Assembly: GCF_033568475.1 (NCBI RefSeq) | Contig: NC_133122.1 | Location: 163,830,130-163,894,129, forward strand | Direction of reading: 5' to 3' | DNA: 64,000 nt | From: Henckelia pumila | Lineage: Eukaryota; Streptophyta; Magnoliopsida; Lamiales; Gesneriaceae | Shown: positions 11,201 through 23,392 of the stretch, in pieces | Position numbering within the stretch: the stretch's first letter is position 1 | How the letters are laid out: each line of letters opens with the position of its first letter | Notes under the pieces: model-generated | The model's input: the letters and a program-made list of their open reading frames with translations, nothing else | Databases searched by the model: none | Told to the model about the DNA's origin: nothing | Made by a program: the position numbers and the translations under genes

Positions 11201-11715
11201 GCCAATGAAAATGAGTACCATAGTCGAGTTTGAATTTGTGTTTGCAGAAGTAAAAGATACATGATCAGTTTAGCACATATCAGCTAAACTGACAGTTTAA
11301 CTCAAATAATAAAAATGAGGTCTAGTACAGCTCAACCAAGTTGGTCAACTGATCAATATCAACTCAGTAGAAAAGTTTTGAAGTGAGAGGGAATGTCGGT
11401 TGCGATAGTCCAACTGATGACAACATCAAATTGAAATCCTCAAACGGACTAAGCCATTTCTTTTCAAAACTCTTACTTATTTACTTATTTCTTGCGATTC
11501 ATTTTGATTAAGTATTTGATTAAAAAGAGAAACTAAAAGGGTTAAATATGTATTTATTCACAGCATTCTTCAAATATTTCACCGCATTTATTTGTCATAT
11601 ATATATTTGTTAGTGATTGAGAAGAACCGTAAATACTAAGTGCAGAAAATAAATGGAACAAAACTCTTGAAGCAAAATATTAAGATTTTATTTATAATTC
11701 TCCTTTAGCTATACC

Positions 11716-14700
11716 TGAAACGACCTAACTCGTAAAATATATTTTTTTTTAATATTACATATATGCATCTATACTTTAAATAGTTTTTCATAAAATTTAA
11801 TGCATAATAAAAATCGATTGCATCTTAAAAGTTTAAAAACTCGAACAGGTTAAAATCCATGCAAACGACTATAATCTCAAAAGTATGCAAACTAATGAAA
11901 AATAGTAAACATGTGCGGAAAATAGCTCAATACATAAAATATCTCATCATAAACTAAATCAACTGAAACATGAGCTGGTGAAGGTCACGGGTGTGCTAGC
12001 TCGCCACGGATGCACAGAGGTCTTCATCACCAGTCGGGACCATAACCTCTTGAATAACATAAAACTCACCTGCACACCATTTAGATCTAGTGAACCTAAA
12101 GGCCCAGCATGCTCTACCTTTAATAACGAGTACTACTAAATAAAACCACATGCAAGCACATAACGTATATAAAAATAACCTGAGGATTTTAATGCATGCA
12201 TGATCGTAAAATCGTATGCATAAACTGCGTCGTAATCTAAATCATAACATAATACGTAACATAAGCATTGGCATGTCATAAACATAAAAATCATTTTCTG
12301 TGGGTCATATCAGTGAAGTGTAACATAATTCGATTGATCAATCTAAATCCATCGTACGTGGTGGCGGCCTGTGGGTTGTACCCCTAATGCCCTATGCCAC
12401 TTCACCCAACCTTTGGGGATCAATAGGCTCATAATCGTAAGTGGAAAGGTCATTGGGCCGGTATCCCGACCTCTAGTCCCGTGTTTGTCACAAATCACTT
12501 CAACTTCCCAAAAATATTTTCTTTACATGCCCGTTATCTCATCATAAAATACATGCATGAATCATGAACTTAGAAATATCACTTTCTTAAAATTTTGCCC
12601 GTAAATATATATTTAATTCATTTTTCATAATAAAAATCATACTCATATGAAAATATACATATACATCAATTAAATATATATTTACAGACTATTTTGTTTG
12701 CCACTGGCTAATTCGAGTTTCTGCCCCTTAACTAAAGCTCATAAACTTAGACTGGCTCATTAACATTTATACTGGCCAAAAAAATACTTAGAATAGCTCA
12801 ATCACACTTAAAATGACTCAATCAGACTTAGATTGGAACAATAGTACTTACTCCAACCAAATAATTAAACAACTTAGGCTCATTAACAAATTTATCTCAA
12901 TTATTAAATTAAATCTCCAATAAATATCTTAAGCCCAATAAGCTTGGCTCAATAACTAAGTCAATTCATTCAAGTCCAAATAACACTTTATCCCAAATAA
13001 ACAACTAAGCTCAATAAATAAATTAAACTCAATAAACATTTTACACTCAATAACTAAATTAAGCCCAAGAACATCTTAGGCCCAATAACAAAATTGACCC
13101 AATGAATAAACTAAACACTTAGACTCTTAAATAAATTACCCGGACCAACATAAAAGAATTCGAAACCAAACCATAACATATGACCCTAATACACTTTACC
13201 CAACCCGGACAATCCACTCGTCCGAGCCCTGTCTGAGCTGCTCGCTAGATAGACCACCCTTACAACCATCCAACTGTTCACCTAGCCGACACTACTTCAA
13301 GACATCTTAAACCAAGAACCAAAGGGATCTAACCCAGCCATCAACTAGTGAACAGCAACTAAGACCCAGCCATGACAGAAAAATCATCTACAATACATAA
13401 AAACGCGAATGATGCATGAGTTAAAATTTAAGTTACCATATCCATATACAAATGCAACAACACAATTTAATAATCAAAATAGTGAATATACTGATCTAAA
13501 TGGTGTGAGAAAGGAAGGGTATAACATGCTTTTGCATTTAGAACGTACGAAAATTTATACGGTTACGGTTGCGCATATCGGGACTCGAGAATCCCATAAT
13601 TATCCAATTCTGGAAGATCAAATCCCTAATATGCTGATTTCTACCTCTAATTATCCTCAAATGGCTTCCGATCTGCGAAAAATCATACAATGGTCAAAAG
13701 TCAACCCTGGTCAACTCTGGTCAAACTTTGACCAAAAATTTCCGAACTTAATTGCGTTCTTACCGCTTCACGGTTTCGAATCTCGACTCGAAACTTGGAT
13801 ATTCGGATCCATCATGTCGAACCGATCAAAAATGGTTAACATGTCAAAACTTGCCGAAAAATTGGGGAAGACGACGGCGCGGCGGCGATCTGCAAATCAA
13901 TTCCAAAATTCACGAAATTTGGCAGGGTTGTAGAGCTCAACAAGACGATTTTAACAGCTTAGGCCACGGCCGAATGGACCAACGTGGCGGCCGGAATCAG
14001 CGAAAAACAATGGCGGCGGCGACGACATTCGAAGCTTCGATCTACCCAATTTTTCCACGAAAAAAGCTGGAATAAGCTTGGGAAATGATCTACACACATC
14101 CTAAAACCGTTTAGAAGCCCAAAAAAAAGCTCAATCGAGCTAAAATCCGACTATTAAACGCGAAAAAGACGATGAATAGTGTCGCCCCTTTCTCGACTTT
14201 GTGATCACCAAATCGGACACCAAAACTCACGATTCTTGGTGTGGTTGTGACCGCCTCAACAAAAGCTACAAAATGGCAGGGTCAATCGACGGCAATGGCG
14301 GCGATCGGATGGTCGGCGATGGTAGGGACGAATTGGGGGTTAGGGTTTTAGTGTGTGTTTTGGGTGTTTTGTGCGTAAGAGAGAGTGTACCACTTAATAT
14401 TATAAAATTTGGTCCTAAAATGACCCGGTCTGATCCATTTTAATGCTCTTGTGTTACTTTACACCAATATGTAATTTAACACATTTTTAAAATTATCTGA
14501 AATAGCGAACTTTGACTTGGCAACTAAACCAGTTAATTCCCAATAAATAAATTGAGTAAATCTTAGGCTTTGACCAGTCACCCAAACTGATTAATTTCTC
14601 CAATTTAAATTATCTGGCATCAATAATTATTTTTAATTCCAATATCTCGATAATTATCTCAAAATGCTAATATTACCAGATATGCAGAAATAGTCAAACT

Positions 14701-14830
14701 CATTGACTAATTGGCACGTGTATTTTATAAATACACTCTGTAACTCAGTTGGCCGCAATAATTATTTTATCCACTCAATAATTATTTTAATTTCCAATTA
14801 ATTCGGTAAATAAATTTTTGGGGCGTTACA
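11716..14830 (-). mobile_element. Gypsy solo LTR, 3.1 kb, with 5-bp target duplication
   Basis: On the minus strand it begins TGTAACGCCCCAAAAATTT (14830) and ends ...GGTCGTTTCA (11716), giving 3,115 bp with TG...CA ends. ATACC is duplicated on both sides (11711-11715 and 14831-14835). No internal region is present, so it arose by LTR-LTR recombination after insertion into the SIRE-like element. Reading frames inside it (such as 13409-13933 and 14201-14443) lack protein-like homology and are treated as chance. Confidence 0.88.
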
Positions 14831-14973
14831 ATACCGACTTCCCAGTTTGCAATTGATTCCCAAAAGCCCATGGCTTAATACAACTCCTCGGTTGCTATTT
14901 CATGATATGCAGAGAAAACAATGATCCTTCATATTATTTGAAGCATTTTTAGAGACTTCAACAGAAGAATATC

Positions 14974-15159
14974 TTATTCACTAAAGACATTCTCATACTT
15001 GGCGTCACCAAGTCTTTTCTTGTACTTCTCCAGTTTTCTATCCTCATAATGAGGAAGGGGACAAGAAAGTTCTTGAAGAGTTTTGATCTTTGTCATCAAA
15101 GCATTGATCTTATCTTCAACACCTTCTACATAAAAATTCAACCATGTTTCAGTATACAT
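14974..15159 (-). CDS. Unknown antisense frame 1 in SIRE-like internal region
   Basis: A 61-residue minus-strand frame, antisense to the host retroelement. Its C-terminal half (KLEKYKKRLGDAKYENVFS) resembles the middle of a second antisense frame at 15493-15822 (KLEKYKRQLNTTKSEDIFS), so the two look like diverged duplicates of one coding sequence. It is hydrophilic and probably helical. No known domain was recognised. It could be an antisense ORF of the retrotransposon or a captured host fragment. Confidence 0.3.
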   Translation of the reverse strand: MYTETWLNFYVEGVEDKINALMTKIKTLQELSCPLPHYEDRKLEKYKKRLGDAKYENVFSE

Positions 15160-15492
15160 GTCTTGTTGTTTCGAGAAAAGTTAAAAGATAAATGTTTGAA
15201 CACCCCTTTATATAATAAGGTTAAGAGAAGTCTAAGAAGTTTTTGTTGAGAAAATACGAAGAGTCGACACGCTTTTCAATAAATATTCTTGCAGGCATTC
15301 ATTAGATTTTATCCTTGATTAGAATCAGTAAGCAAGACTTCAAGTACTAAGGATAAACTGACATCATATAGGGAGGAGGAACGATCGTTGAGCTCTTCAG
15401 ATACTTACTTAATAAGCATCATTCATATATTAGTATGCAAATATAATAAATTAATAATATAATTAGATATACATAAAAGGGAAGAATACTCT

Positions 15493-15822
15493 TCATTGAT
15501 TTTTGACTTTACATATCTCTCGTAGGATTGAACACTTCCAAGATTTTATCCATAAAATCATAGAAGCATCTTGATAATTAGGATCTGTGACTATTTTACA
15601 AAGCGCACTATATCGCTTCATAAGAGAAAGTAGATAAATGCTCTTAGAACTAAAAATATCTTCCGACTTAGTGGTGTTAAGCTGACGCTTGTACTTCTCT
15701 AACTTGTAATGTCTGCCAATAGAATAAACAACCAAACAATTCTTAGAAAATTGTATTTTGAGCTCCAGTAGATCAACTTTGAAGTTAACCATATGTTGGC
15801 ATATTTGCTTGAGAATCTCCAT
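15493..15822 (-). CDS. Unknown antisense frame 2 in SIRE-like internal region
   Basis: A 109-residue minus-strand frame between the nested solo LTR and the 3' LTR. It shares the KLEKYK...F(S) block with the frame at 14974-15159. It is otherwise helical and basic with a hydrophobic C-terminal third. No family was recognised. Some LTR elements carry antisense frames in this position, but I cannot assign it. Confidence 0.3.
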   Translation of the reverse strand: MEILKQICQHMVNFKVDLLELKIQFSKNCLVVYSIGRHYKLEKYKRQLNTTKSEDIFSSKSIYLLSLMKRYSALCKIVTDPNYQDASMILWIKSWKCSILREICKVKNQ

Positions 15823-16435
15823 GATTAACAGATATTCACAATATTTGATGAACTACTCATATTTATAAGGAAAAATAAAGTTTGCGTCTTTTTAGTATCA
15901 GGTACCAAGAAGTAGTATTAAAGACAACAATAAATGACCAACACTGGAAAAGAGAAATGTGTTGCAGTAAAATATTTCTCACAAAAATAATCCAAAAAAC
16001 AAGTGGCATAACTGTTACAGAGACAGAGTTTTGCGAAAGAGGAAAATTGCGAGAAAAGAGAAATGAGTACACATTATATAGAAAATAAAAGTATTGATAC
16101 TTGCAAAGGCTTAAGAAGCTTGACAGTCACAAGACAGATAGAAACGTCCACATTAAATTAAAGGGATATTGTGGAAGCAACTGAACTGAAACTGATAATA
16201 TGCACAACAACTAACCAGATCATCCAAAATCAGATTAATCCAAACTAAAGATCACGTAAACTGCTCCAGCATTATTGTTGCCTTGGTTCAGCATCAGCAA
16301 CATAAAAACAACAAAAAACTACAAGAAGAAGATGAAACATCAGCATTACAAGTTCTGAATAAACGACATCAGGATTTACGAAAGAATGATGAGCAATTTT
16401 CTAATATTTTTAAAAAACACCAAAAAGAGGAAAAT

Positions 16436-17589
16436 TGTTGAAAACTGAAATATCTAAGTTTTGGTGCTAGTCAAATCAATCCGTCGAAGACATCAAGGAA
16501 GGAAGCGTAAACTGATTCAAGCCAAGCGACATAAAGAAATAAGAAGAATCATAGAAGTAAACTGAAAGTTTAGAGCTAAACTGCATTGACCATTTAGTCT
16601 TCAAAAGAGAAAGAACGCTTTATTAAAAAAAGCGTTAAAACGAGTCTTCAAATAAAAGGGCTAAACTGGTCACATGAAGACATGTGCTAAACTAATGATA
16701 AGCTAAGGGATCAGACCGAGGTACTAAAATGATCAAGTGCAAGCACCTTACTCACCGCATCTGTTTACCATCGCAACTAGAAGTGGATAAGGTTTCCCGT
16801 ATAAAGCTAACGACGAAAAGTTATAGATGCAAAGCCAGTGTACTTGTAAATGTTGGAGAAAAAACAAAATTTGAATTCGAAATTGAGCCGTTAGAGAAAG
16901 TCTATAAATACAAGATCAAGAGGAATCAGAATGGGGGAGCGCGATATAATCATATGAACATCCAAAAACTCTCTCAAGAACACATTTGACAGAAGAAGAA
17001 AAAATCAAAAATTGTGGTATCGAGCACACACATAAAGTCTTATCTGATCAAGCGAAGGATCAATTTGTGCTAAGCCTTATCGAGTTGTAAAATCTGTAAT
17101 AGATCAGTTAATTGTTCTGTAAAAACACTATCTTTGTGACAAAGAAGCAGTCGAGGGATGTGTTCTTATTTTTAGGAGTTTTGAGATAGGCCACTGTGTA
17201 AGTTCCAGTCTTGGATCGGGCTCTTTCAAATTTCTTGTACTAGTCAAAGTATTCTAAGTGAATCCTTTCGAGGTGGAAGAAGAGGTGTAAGAGTAATTGA
17301 AATCTTCGAACATCCATAAACAACATCTGTGTCGTTTAACTTTCAATCTACTACTCACACACACTGACAGAAACTGCTTAGCTATTTGAATATTTTTATA
17401 ATCTGTTGGTTGACATTTTCCGCGCATATTTTGTTTGCCAATCAACATCGACACACGAGAAAGAAAGAGCTCGGTTGACTAACCTCAACTAAACTCAACT
17501 TGTTGAACTTTTTGGGGTAAACTACTATAGTAACAAAGTAAATCTTCAGTCTAGTTACAACCCCTACGTTATCGGAATCGATCCCAACA
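16436..17589 (+). repeat. 3' LTR of the SIRE-like element
   Basis: The LTR begins TGTTGAAAACTGAAATA right after a purine-rich tract (AAAAAGAGGAAAAT) and ends ATCCCAACA: 1,154 bp. The TATA box TATAAATA is at 16903-16910. Upstream, 16560-16710, are several GCTAAACTG-like repeats. Its last 168 bases are identical to the start of the window. Confidence 0.85.
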
Positions 17590-19690
17590 AAATATATTAT
17601 AATATTATTTCGATACGAGTAGAGAATCTCGTCGTGATAAGGTTTGATTCCCAATCCCTATCCCGATATTAATCAGGACGGGAAAAATTTCCAAAATTTG
17701 GGTTGAAAAAATATCGGAATGAGATTTTTTCGGGACAAGAATGAGTTGAGATTCGAGAAGGATTGAGATTTAGGGAATTTTCGCCACCCCTACTACTGTG
17801 TTAGGTATGCTTTAAGCTAAGAGATCTATTTTCTTGAAAATTTGTAATAGGTTACGCAAAACAATGGTGGTAAGAATGAATCCCTGTTTCTAAATCTTGG
17901 TATGCATAATATATAAGATATCATAATTTTGGCCAATCTTTAACCGACTTCAATGCCGCCACGTTTATGCATGATATAAACGTAATTTATTTATATTTTT
18001 ATAATAATTTTTATATAAATCATGCTTAATAATATTACTCAATAAAATTCTCAAAATATTAACTTTTACTATTTATTAAGGTTGGGCATAGTAGAGTAAC
18101 TAAATGGTGTCATGGTCTGTTTTTTAAACTTTCTAAACTACTCTCACCCCAATTATCCACATTCTCTCGGTTATAGGTTCCAACTTCCAACTAATTCACA
18201 TCCCTTATTTCCCTCCCAAATCCCAAACATATGCATTCCTCTTTATTTTCTTTTTTTTTTTTTTTTGAATTACTTTCTTATTTTACAGATCTAAGTGAAA
18301 TATATTTTTCAACCCAACACAAAAATTATACTCAAATTTTTTTTATATATTTCTAGCGAGTACTATATTTTTTATCCATTGCTTACGTTAATATCTTTTA
18401 TCGCACATGCATTGCATGTACTTATTTGTTAGTATTTATAAACCTTTTTGAAAGAGAGAGATGAAAAAAAAAATTTACCTATTTTTTTATAATATATTTT
18501 ATTCTAAATAAGACATATAATCATTTAAGGGAAAATATAGATAAATATTATATAATATCTTATTAAATATGATGGTTAAATATAAATAAATAATTGGCTA
18601 AAATATGATTTTAAAAAAAAAAGAAGAATTGGCTAAAATAGTTTTTATGATATTGTTTATTTAATTGATTAATGAGATGTATTTTTAAAAATATTTTAAA
18701 TATTTTTTGTTAATAAAAAATTAAATCATGATCTCAAAATTAATTATTCCAGATATGTAAAATTATTTATGGTAGATATATATAAACAAAAAATCTAAGT
18801 AAAATAGATTGCTTTGATATTTTTTTTTATTAAATTAAGATGAATTTTAATTTTTTTTTTCTTATTTTGTAAAAGTATTTTTGGTTTATAAAAAATTAAA
18901 CCGTGATCTAAAAATAATTATTCTACGCCTTTTTGTATTTTATTAAAATATATATGACATAGATGTTTCATGTTGATTAATCTTGATATGAAAGATGGTT
19001 TGATTAAACATAACTTCAAAGACATTATTAGATAAAATATCGTTTAATTTGGTTTCAACATGCATATGTTTTTTTTCCACTGCTACAAACAGATGAAAAT
19101 AATAATATGATGAGCTCTCGCTCGATCCACTCTCAAATATATATCCTGCTTGGGAATTTCAAAGATTTTCTTCACAAATTAAGGTAACTAACTATTGAAT
19201 TTATATATGCTACGTACTCAAGATCTTGATGTTATTTTTGCAACAGTTAGCAGCCTCCAAGGGGATTACTGGACTGGTAAAAGAATTAACATGAAGAAGC
19301 TAGGTACTTACTTGTTTATGAGAGATCATATATCTAATTATTTGTTCGCCTTTACATGATCGAATCCATGGCTCAGATTATTGGGCATGCAACATCACTC
19401 TTCAGTGTAATGCAAAGATATCAATTTGTCCAAAATATTTAGTTAATGCAACGTTGTTCTGTACAAGTTGTAACATTAAATTTGTTTTCTAAATACTGAT
19501 CAAAATACTTAGCTTGTTAGGTGGCTCCATGTTTATGCGAACGTAATTCAGAAATTTTGTCTATATTTCACATTTAGTCTACTAATTATCTGATGCTTTC
19601 AAAACACAAAACACATCTTAAAACATTCTACATACACGCGAAAAAGGCGAAACGGCCAGCTGCTGTTTAATCAACAACCAAATTATTCAC
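17590..19690. other. AT-rich intergenic DNA, 3' flank of phosphatase copy 2
   Basis: Near-identical to 169-2270. No gene or RNA was recognised. Confidence 0.7.
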
Positions 19691-20791
19691 TCATATCTGT
19701 AATTGATGGACTCGAAGGACATGGGGACTGCTCTCATGTGCTGCCATTGGAATGCTGCTGAACTTACAATCCACCATCAAAGCCGATTGAACCGCGCTTT
19801 CTTGAATCCTGATTTTTTCTATAAGTTGTAGTAGAATGCTTTCCAGCTCTGCTCCATCCATCCATTCATGGATTTCTGCTCTGATGCGTCCCAGATTTTC
19901 GCGTAACAAATTCCACGCTGGGAAGTTCTTTCTTGGCATCATGAAGTCTCCTTCCTCCAGCTGCAAACTCGGGCAGAAATCGCCTAAACCGTCGCCAAGA
20001 TATATCATCCTCTTCTTCCCTTCTTTGACTGCAGAGCATTTGATCCTTTCCACAATCATACCCTTTCATTAATTAAACAAACGCAAGATCAGTACACGCT
20101 CAAATAATTAATAATAATTAAAAAAAAACAGTACTCAAGATTTTATTATATATACATACCTTGCACATGTTTGGAGGGCAAGGATTGATGCATCCATGAG
20201 GAGACGACTTGAAATCAACGTAAGGAGAGATCCTCAACCTCCCTTCATCGTCCTGGTAGCTCGGGTTCGTGTTGATCTCGGAGAAGCAATCTTTTATTCC
20301 CAGGTGATCAAGAATCGTCTCAATGAAGAAGGTGTTGGCATCGCTCACTATCCTCAGATCACACCTAAAAATTTATGAAAACATAAATCAAAACTCCAAA
20401 ATCTTGACCACCCAATTCGATATATATATATTATATATGTAGATGTATTATACGTACCCTAAAGCATGGGCCGTTTTGATTGCCGGGACTATGCGAGGAT
20501 GTATCGGAACCGTCCTCAGCACTAGTTTGATCTCTTCAATGGAAAATCCTCGCTGATGGAATTCTAACATCATCCTATCCTGCAGCATCGTAAAACAAAT
20601 TAAAGAAACAAATATATTGATATTACTTACCGTTGAAAGATCGATACACGTACCATGAGTGAGTTCCAAGGCATTGTGGGGAGAAGCTTATTGAACAAAT
20701 CGGTGGCGCCATGTTCGTCCACCACCCAATTGTCGCTGTCGGGCTCTATGATCGTCTTGTCAAAGTCGAAAACCACCATGATTCCGGCCAT
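19691..20791 (-). CDS. PECP1/PS2-like: HAD-family phosphatase, PECP1/PS2-like, copy 2
   Basis: Four exons (20654-20791, 20458-20579, 20160-20364, 19691-20062) with intact splice sites encode 278 residues. All HAD motifs (DFDKT, SDAN, GDGLGDF) are conserved. Relative to copy 1, I find only three coding differences, all amino-acid changes: V5M just before motif I, L53F in exon 2 and V166A in exon 4; no synonymous change was seen. V5M is a CG-to-TG type change. The upstream region, including the 30-bp tandem repeat and TATA box, is duplicated too, so both copies should be expressed from nearly the same promoter. Predicted function is as for copy 1: a cytosolic small-molecule phosphatase likely involved in phosphate recycling. 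Confidence 0.92.
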
Positions 20792-21159
20792 GACAAAGAG
20801 AAGAGGAATAGGGTGAAGATTTATGTTTCGTGAAAACGTAATGGAGACTTCGTAAGCGGGGGTTGGGGGTATATATTTGGGGGGAGGGATATTGAGTTTG
20901 TGTAAACCAACTAGGATTCCACTTTAATTTCCTTAACCAACTAGGATTCCACTTTAATTTCCTTTTAAATACAAATAATACTCAGTTTACGCGTGTATTT
21001 AAAGCCACTCGTATGTATTTGAAAATACAAATCTTGGCTTCAGAATATATGCATGTCTATCTATTTAAATCAAAATCAAAGTGTCATGAAAATTTCATCT
21101 TCAACGTTTAATAATTAATTTATTATTGGTATCTAAAAGAAGGTTATAAATATTATAAT

Positions 21160-21929
21160 GAGTGAAAATTATTTTGGTACATGAACTATAGATAAAAAGT
21201 CAAATTGGAATATGAACTATTGAAAATGGTTTAATTGGTATATGATCAAACTCAAAAGTTAATTTTGCCAATTACTTAAATTGCTTTTAAGTTTAATATT
21301 GTTATTAAATTTATTAATTGAACTACATACATATTTTTTTCTTTTAAATTATTATATTAATTATAATTGTAAATATAAATTCATATTTACTAATTACTAT
21401 ACTATAAAAAGAAGATTATATATCATGTATACGAAAAAAGTATTCAATGTAAAATTTGTAGATCATAAATGAAAAGACACAAACATATATATCATTTTTA
21501 TTTTGATTTATATAAATAATAATATTATAACATAGATAAAAAAAAAACAATATCTTTTATTATATATTTGTAATATATATTATTTTTGAATATATAATTT
21601 ATCAATTGTTATATATATGTGTGTATATGCATGTTTATATTAATTAATATTTACAATATTTCGTACAATAAGTACGATCCTTTGTTTATAATCTAAAATT
21701 TAAATAATTAAATATAAATTTATGCTTATAATTGTATTAATAAAATGATTTTGAATAATAAAATGTGTATCTATTTTAATTTTAAAAAAATATTAGACTT
21801 TAAAATAATGTAAGTAAAGGGTAAAATTGTCTTTATAAGTTGATTATGTACCAATTAAACAATTTTCAATAATTCATGTACCAATTTGATATTTTATCAA
21901 TAGTTCGTGTATCAAAATGAATTTTACTC
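21160..21929. mobile_element. Mutator-like MITE, copy 2
   Basis: The duplicate of the element at 3740-4510, 770 bp. The same terminal inverted repeats and the same ATATTATAAT target duplication (21150-21159 and 21930-21939) are present. It was carried along by the segmental duplication rather than inserted separately. Confidence 0.85.
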
Positions 21930-21939
21930 ATATTATAAT

Positions 21940-23392
21940 ATTATATTGATATTCCCGACTAATGAGTTCTCTGATTTATTCAAATAAAGTACAATGTTAT
22001 TCTTTAGAAATAAAATAAATTGTAAGAAGAATATGTGTGTAATCCAAATGAAACAACCAGCCACGATTATTCATTCCATCATGAAATAAGAATTAATTCT
22101 GACTTGTTCTTAAGGCATGTCCAAATTATTTAAGTAGATAAATATATGACCAGTGTTTAGGTGTTTAATTCAGTTTACATGACTAACATATTTAGTTTGT
22201 AAATTATTGGGTTACTTCGGGATTTTTTCAGTACACACTGGAAAGTAAAGAAACGACCCATGTTCCCATGTCATTAGGAAAAAGATAATTAATTCGAACT
22301 TGAAGAGTCTCATAAAGACTCTATTTATTCCTTTTATTATTTTGATGTATATGCAAAAATAAATAACTATGGAAGTAAATAGGAGAAGATGATTTAAGCT
22401 GGCTAGTGTGCTTTAAATTAATTAAGAGATCTATTTTCTTGAAATTTGTAACCAAATGAATGGGTTATACGTTCTAATTTTTTTTAAAGATTTTTTTTAT
22501 TATATGCGCTCTCTTTTTTTCTTTTTTTTTTTTTCAATTCATTTTTTTTATATTTTATTATATCGGCTAATTCAAGAATTAGGTATTAATTTTAGAAAAA
22601 CTCAATTGAATCAATTAATTCAATTCAATTTTCCATTTTCTAAAAAAATATTCGATTAATCGAATTATAAATAATTAAATTTCTATTTTTTATATTAGAC
22701 TTTATATATATTTTATAATATTTGTTGGACGTTTTTATATTTAATATTGTACTCAATTTTTTATTTTTAATTTTTACAACCATAACATGTTTTTCTATGA
22801 CAAAAATGTCTTATTCAATTATTAAAATTTTAATTATTTTTAAATAAAAATCGGTTAATTGAGTTATCGAGATGAAGTAACCGATATTTTAATTCAGTTC
22901 AATTAGCTTAAAAAAATTGTATATTAAAGTTTTCCCTTCCATTTTACAAATTTTTTTTAAAAAAATCAATGAAAGGAAAAACAAATCTCGAAGAATCTAA
23001 ATTTTGGAAAAATTAAAACAAAAGGCAAAAAAATAAGACAAAGGTTCAAAAAATATATTTAAATTATATTATAAAAGAAAGTATGAAATGAACTCTATAT
23101 GGCATGTCCATTCCTTTGGTTTGTTAACATGTTTGATGGAACTGGAACAGATCAGGGGTGTTCGGTAAATTCGTTAGTTCCGGCTTCAATTCTATAGGAC
23201 GTTCAAGATTATGTGGTGTTTTTGGATAGATTAGGTACATGTGGCAAAGTTGTGTGTGCATTCCAAATCACTTTTGTTGTCACTAACACGTACATCATGA
23301 TAATAGTGCATTATAACTTTAGGACTGTTAACATAAAATTGAGTTTCGCTCAATTCGATTATTGAATCTCTTCGATTATACACATATGTATT
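21940..23392. other. AT-rich intergenic DNA, duplicate of 4521-5975
   Basis: No supported gene. It differs from the first copy by scattered substitutions and a shorter poly-T tract near 22510. Confidence 0.6.

Larger units (their letters stand above)
10671..17589 (+). mobile_element. Decayed SIRE-like copia element hosting a gypsy solo LTR
   Basis: Plus-strand order: tail of the 5' LTR (10671-10781), primer-binding site (10784-10794), degenerate gag/zinc-finger remnant (to about 11200), a nested solo LTR (11716-14830), further internal sequence with two antisense frames, a purine-rich tract ending at 16435, and the 3' LTR (16436-17589). Reverse transcriptase and integrase are gone. The bulk of the 5' LTR was lost or displaced where the gypsy element joins at 10670. 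SIRE affinity rests on the zinc-finger remnant followed by WIPKGLI, the iMet primer-binding site and LTR style. Confidence 0.75.

Noticed and set aside
13409-13933. 174-codon plus-strand frame
   Set aside because: Lies entirely within the solo LTR 11716-14830, has no recognisable domain and overlaps another frame in a GC-richer part of the LTR.
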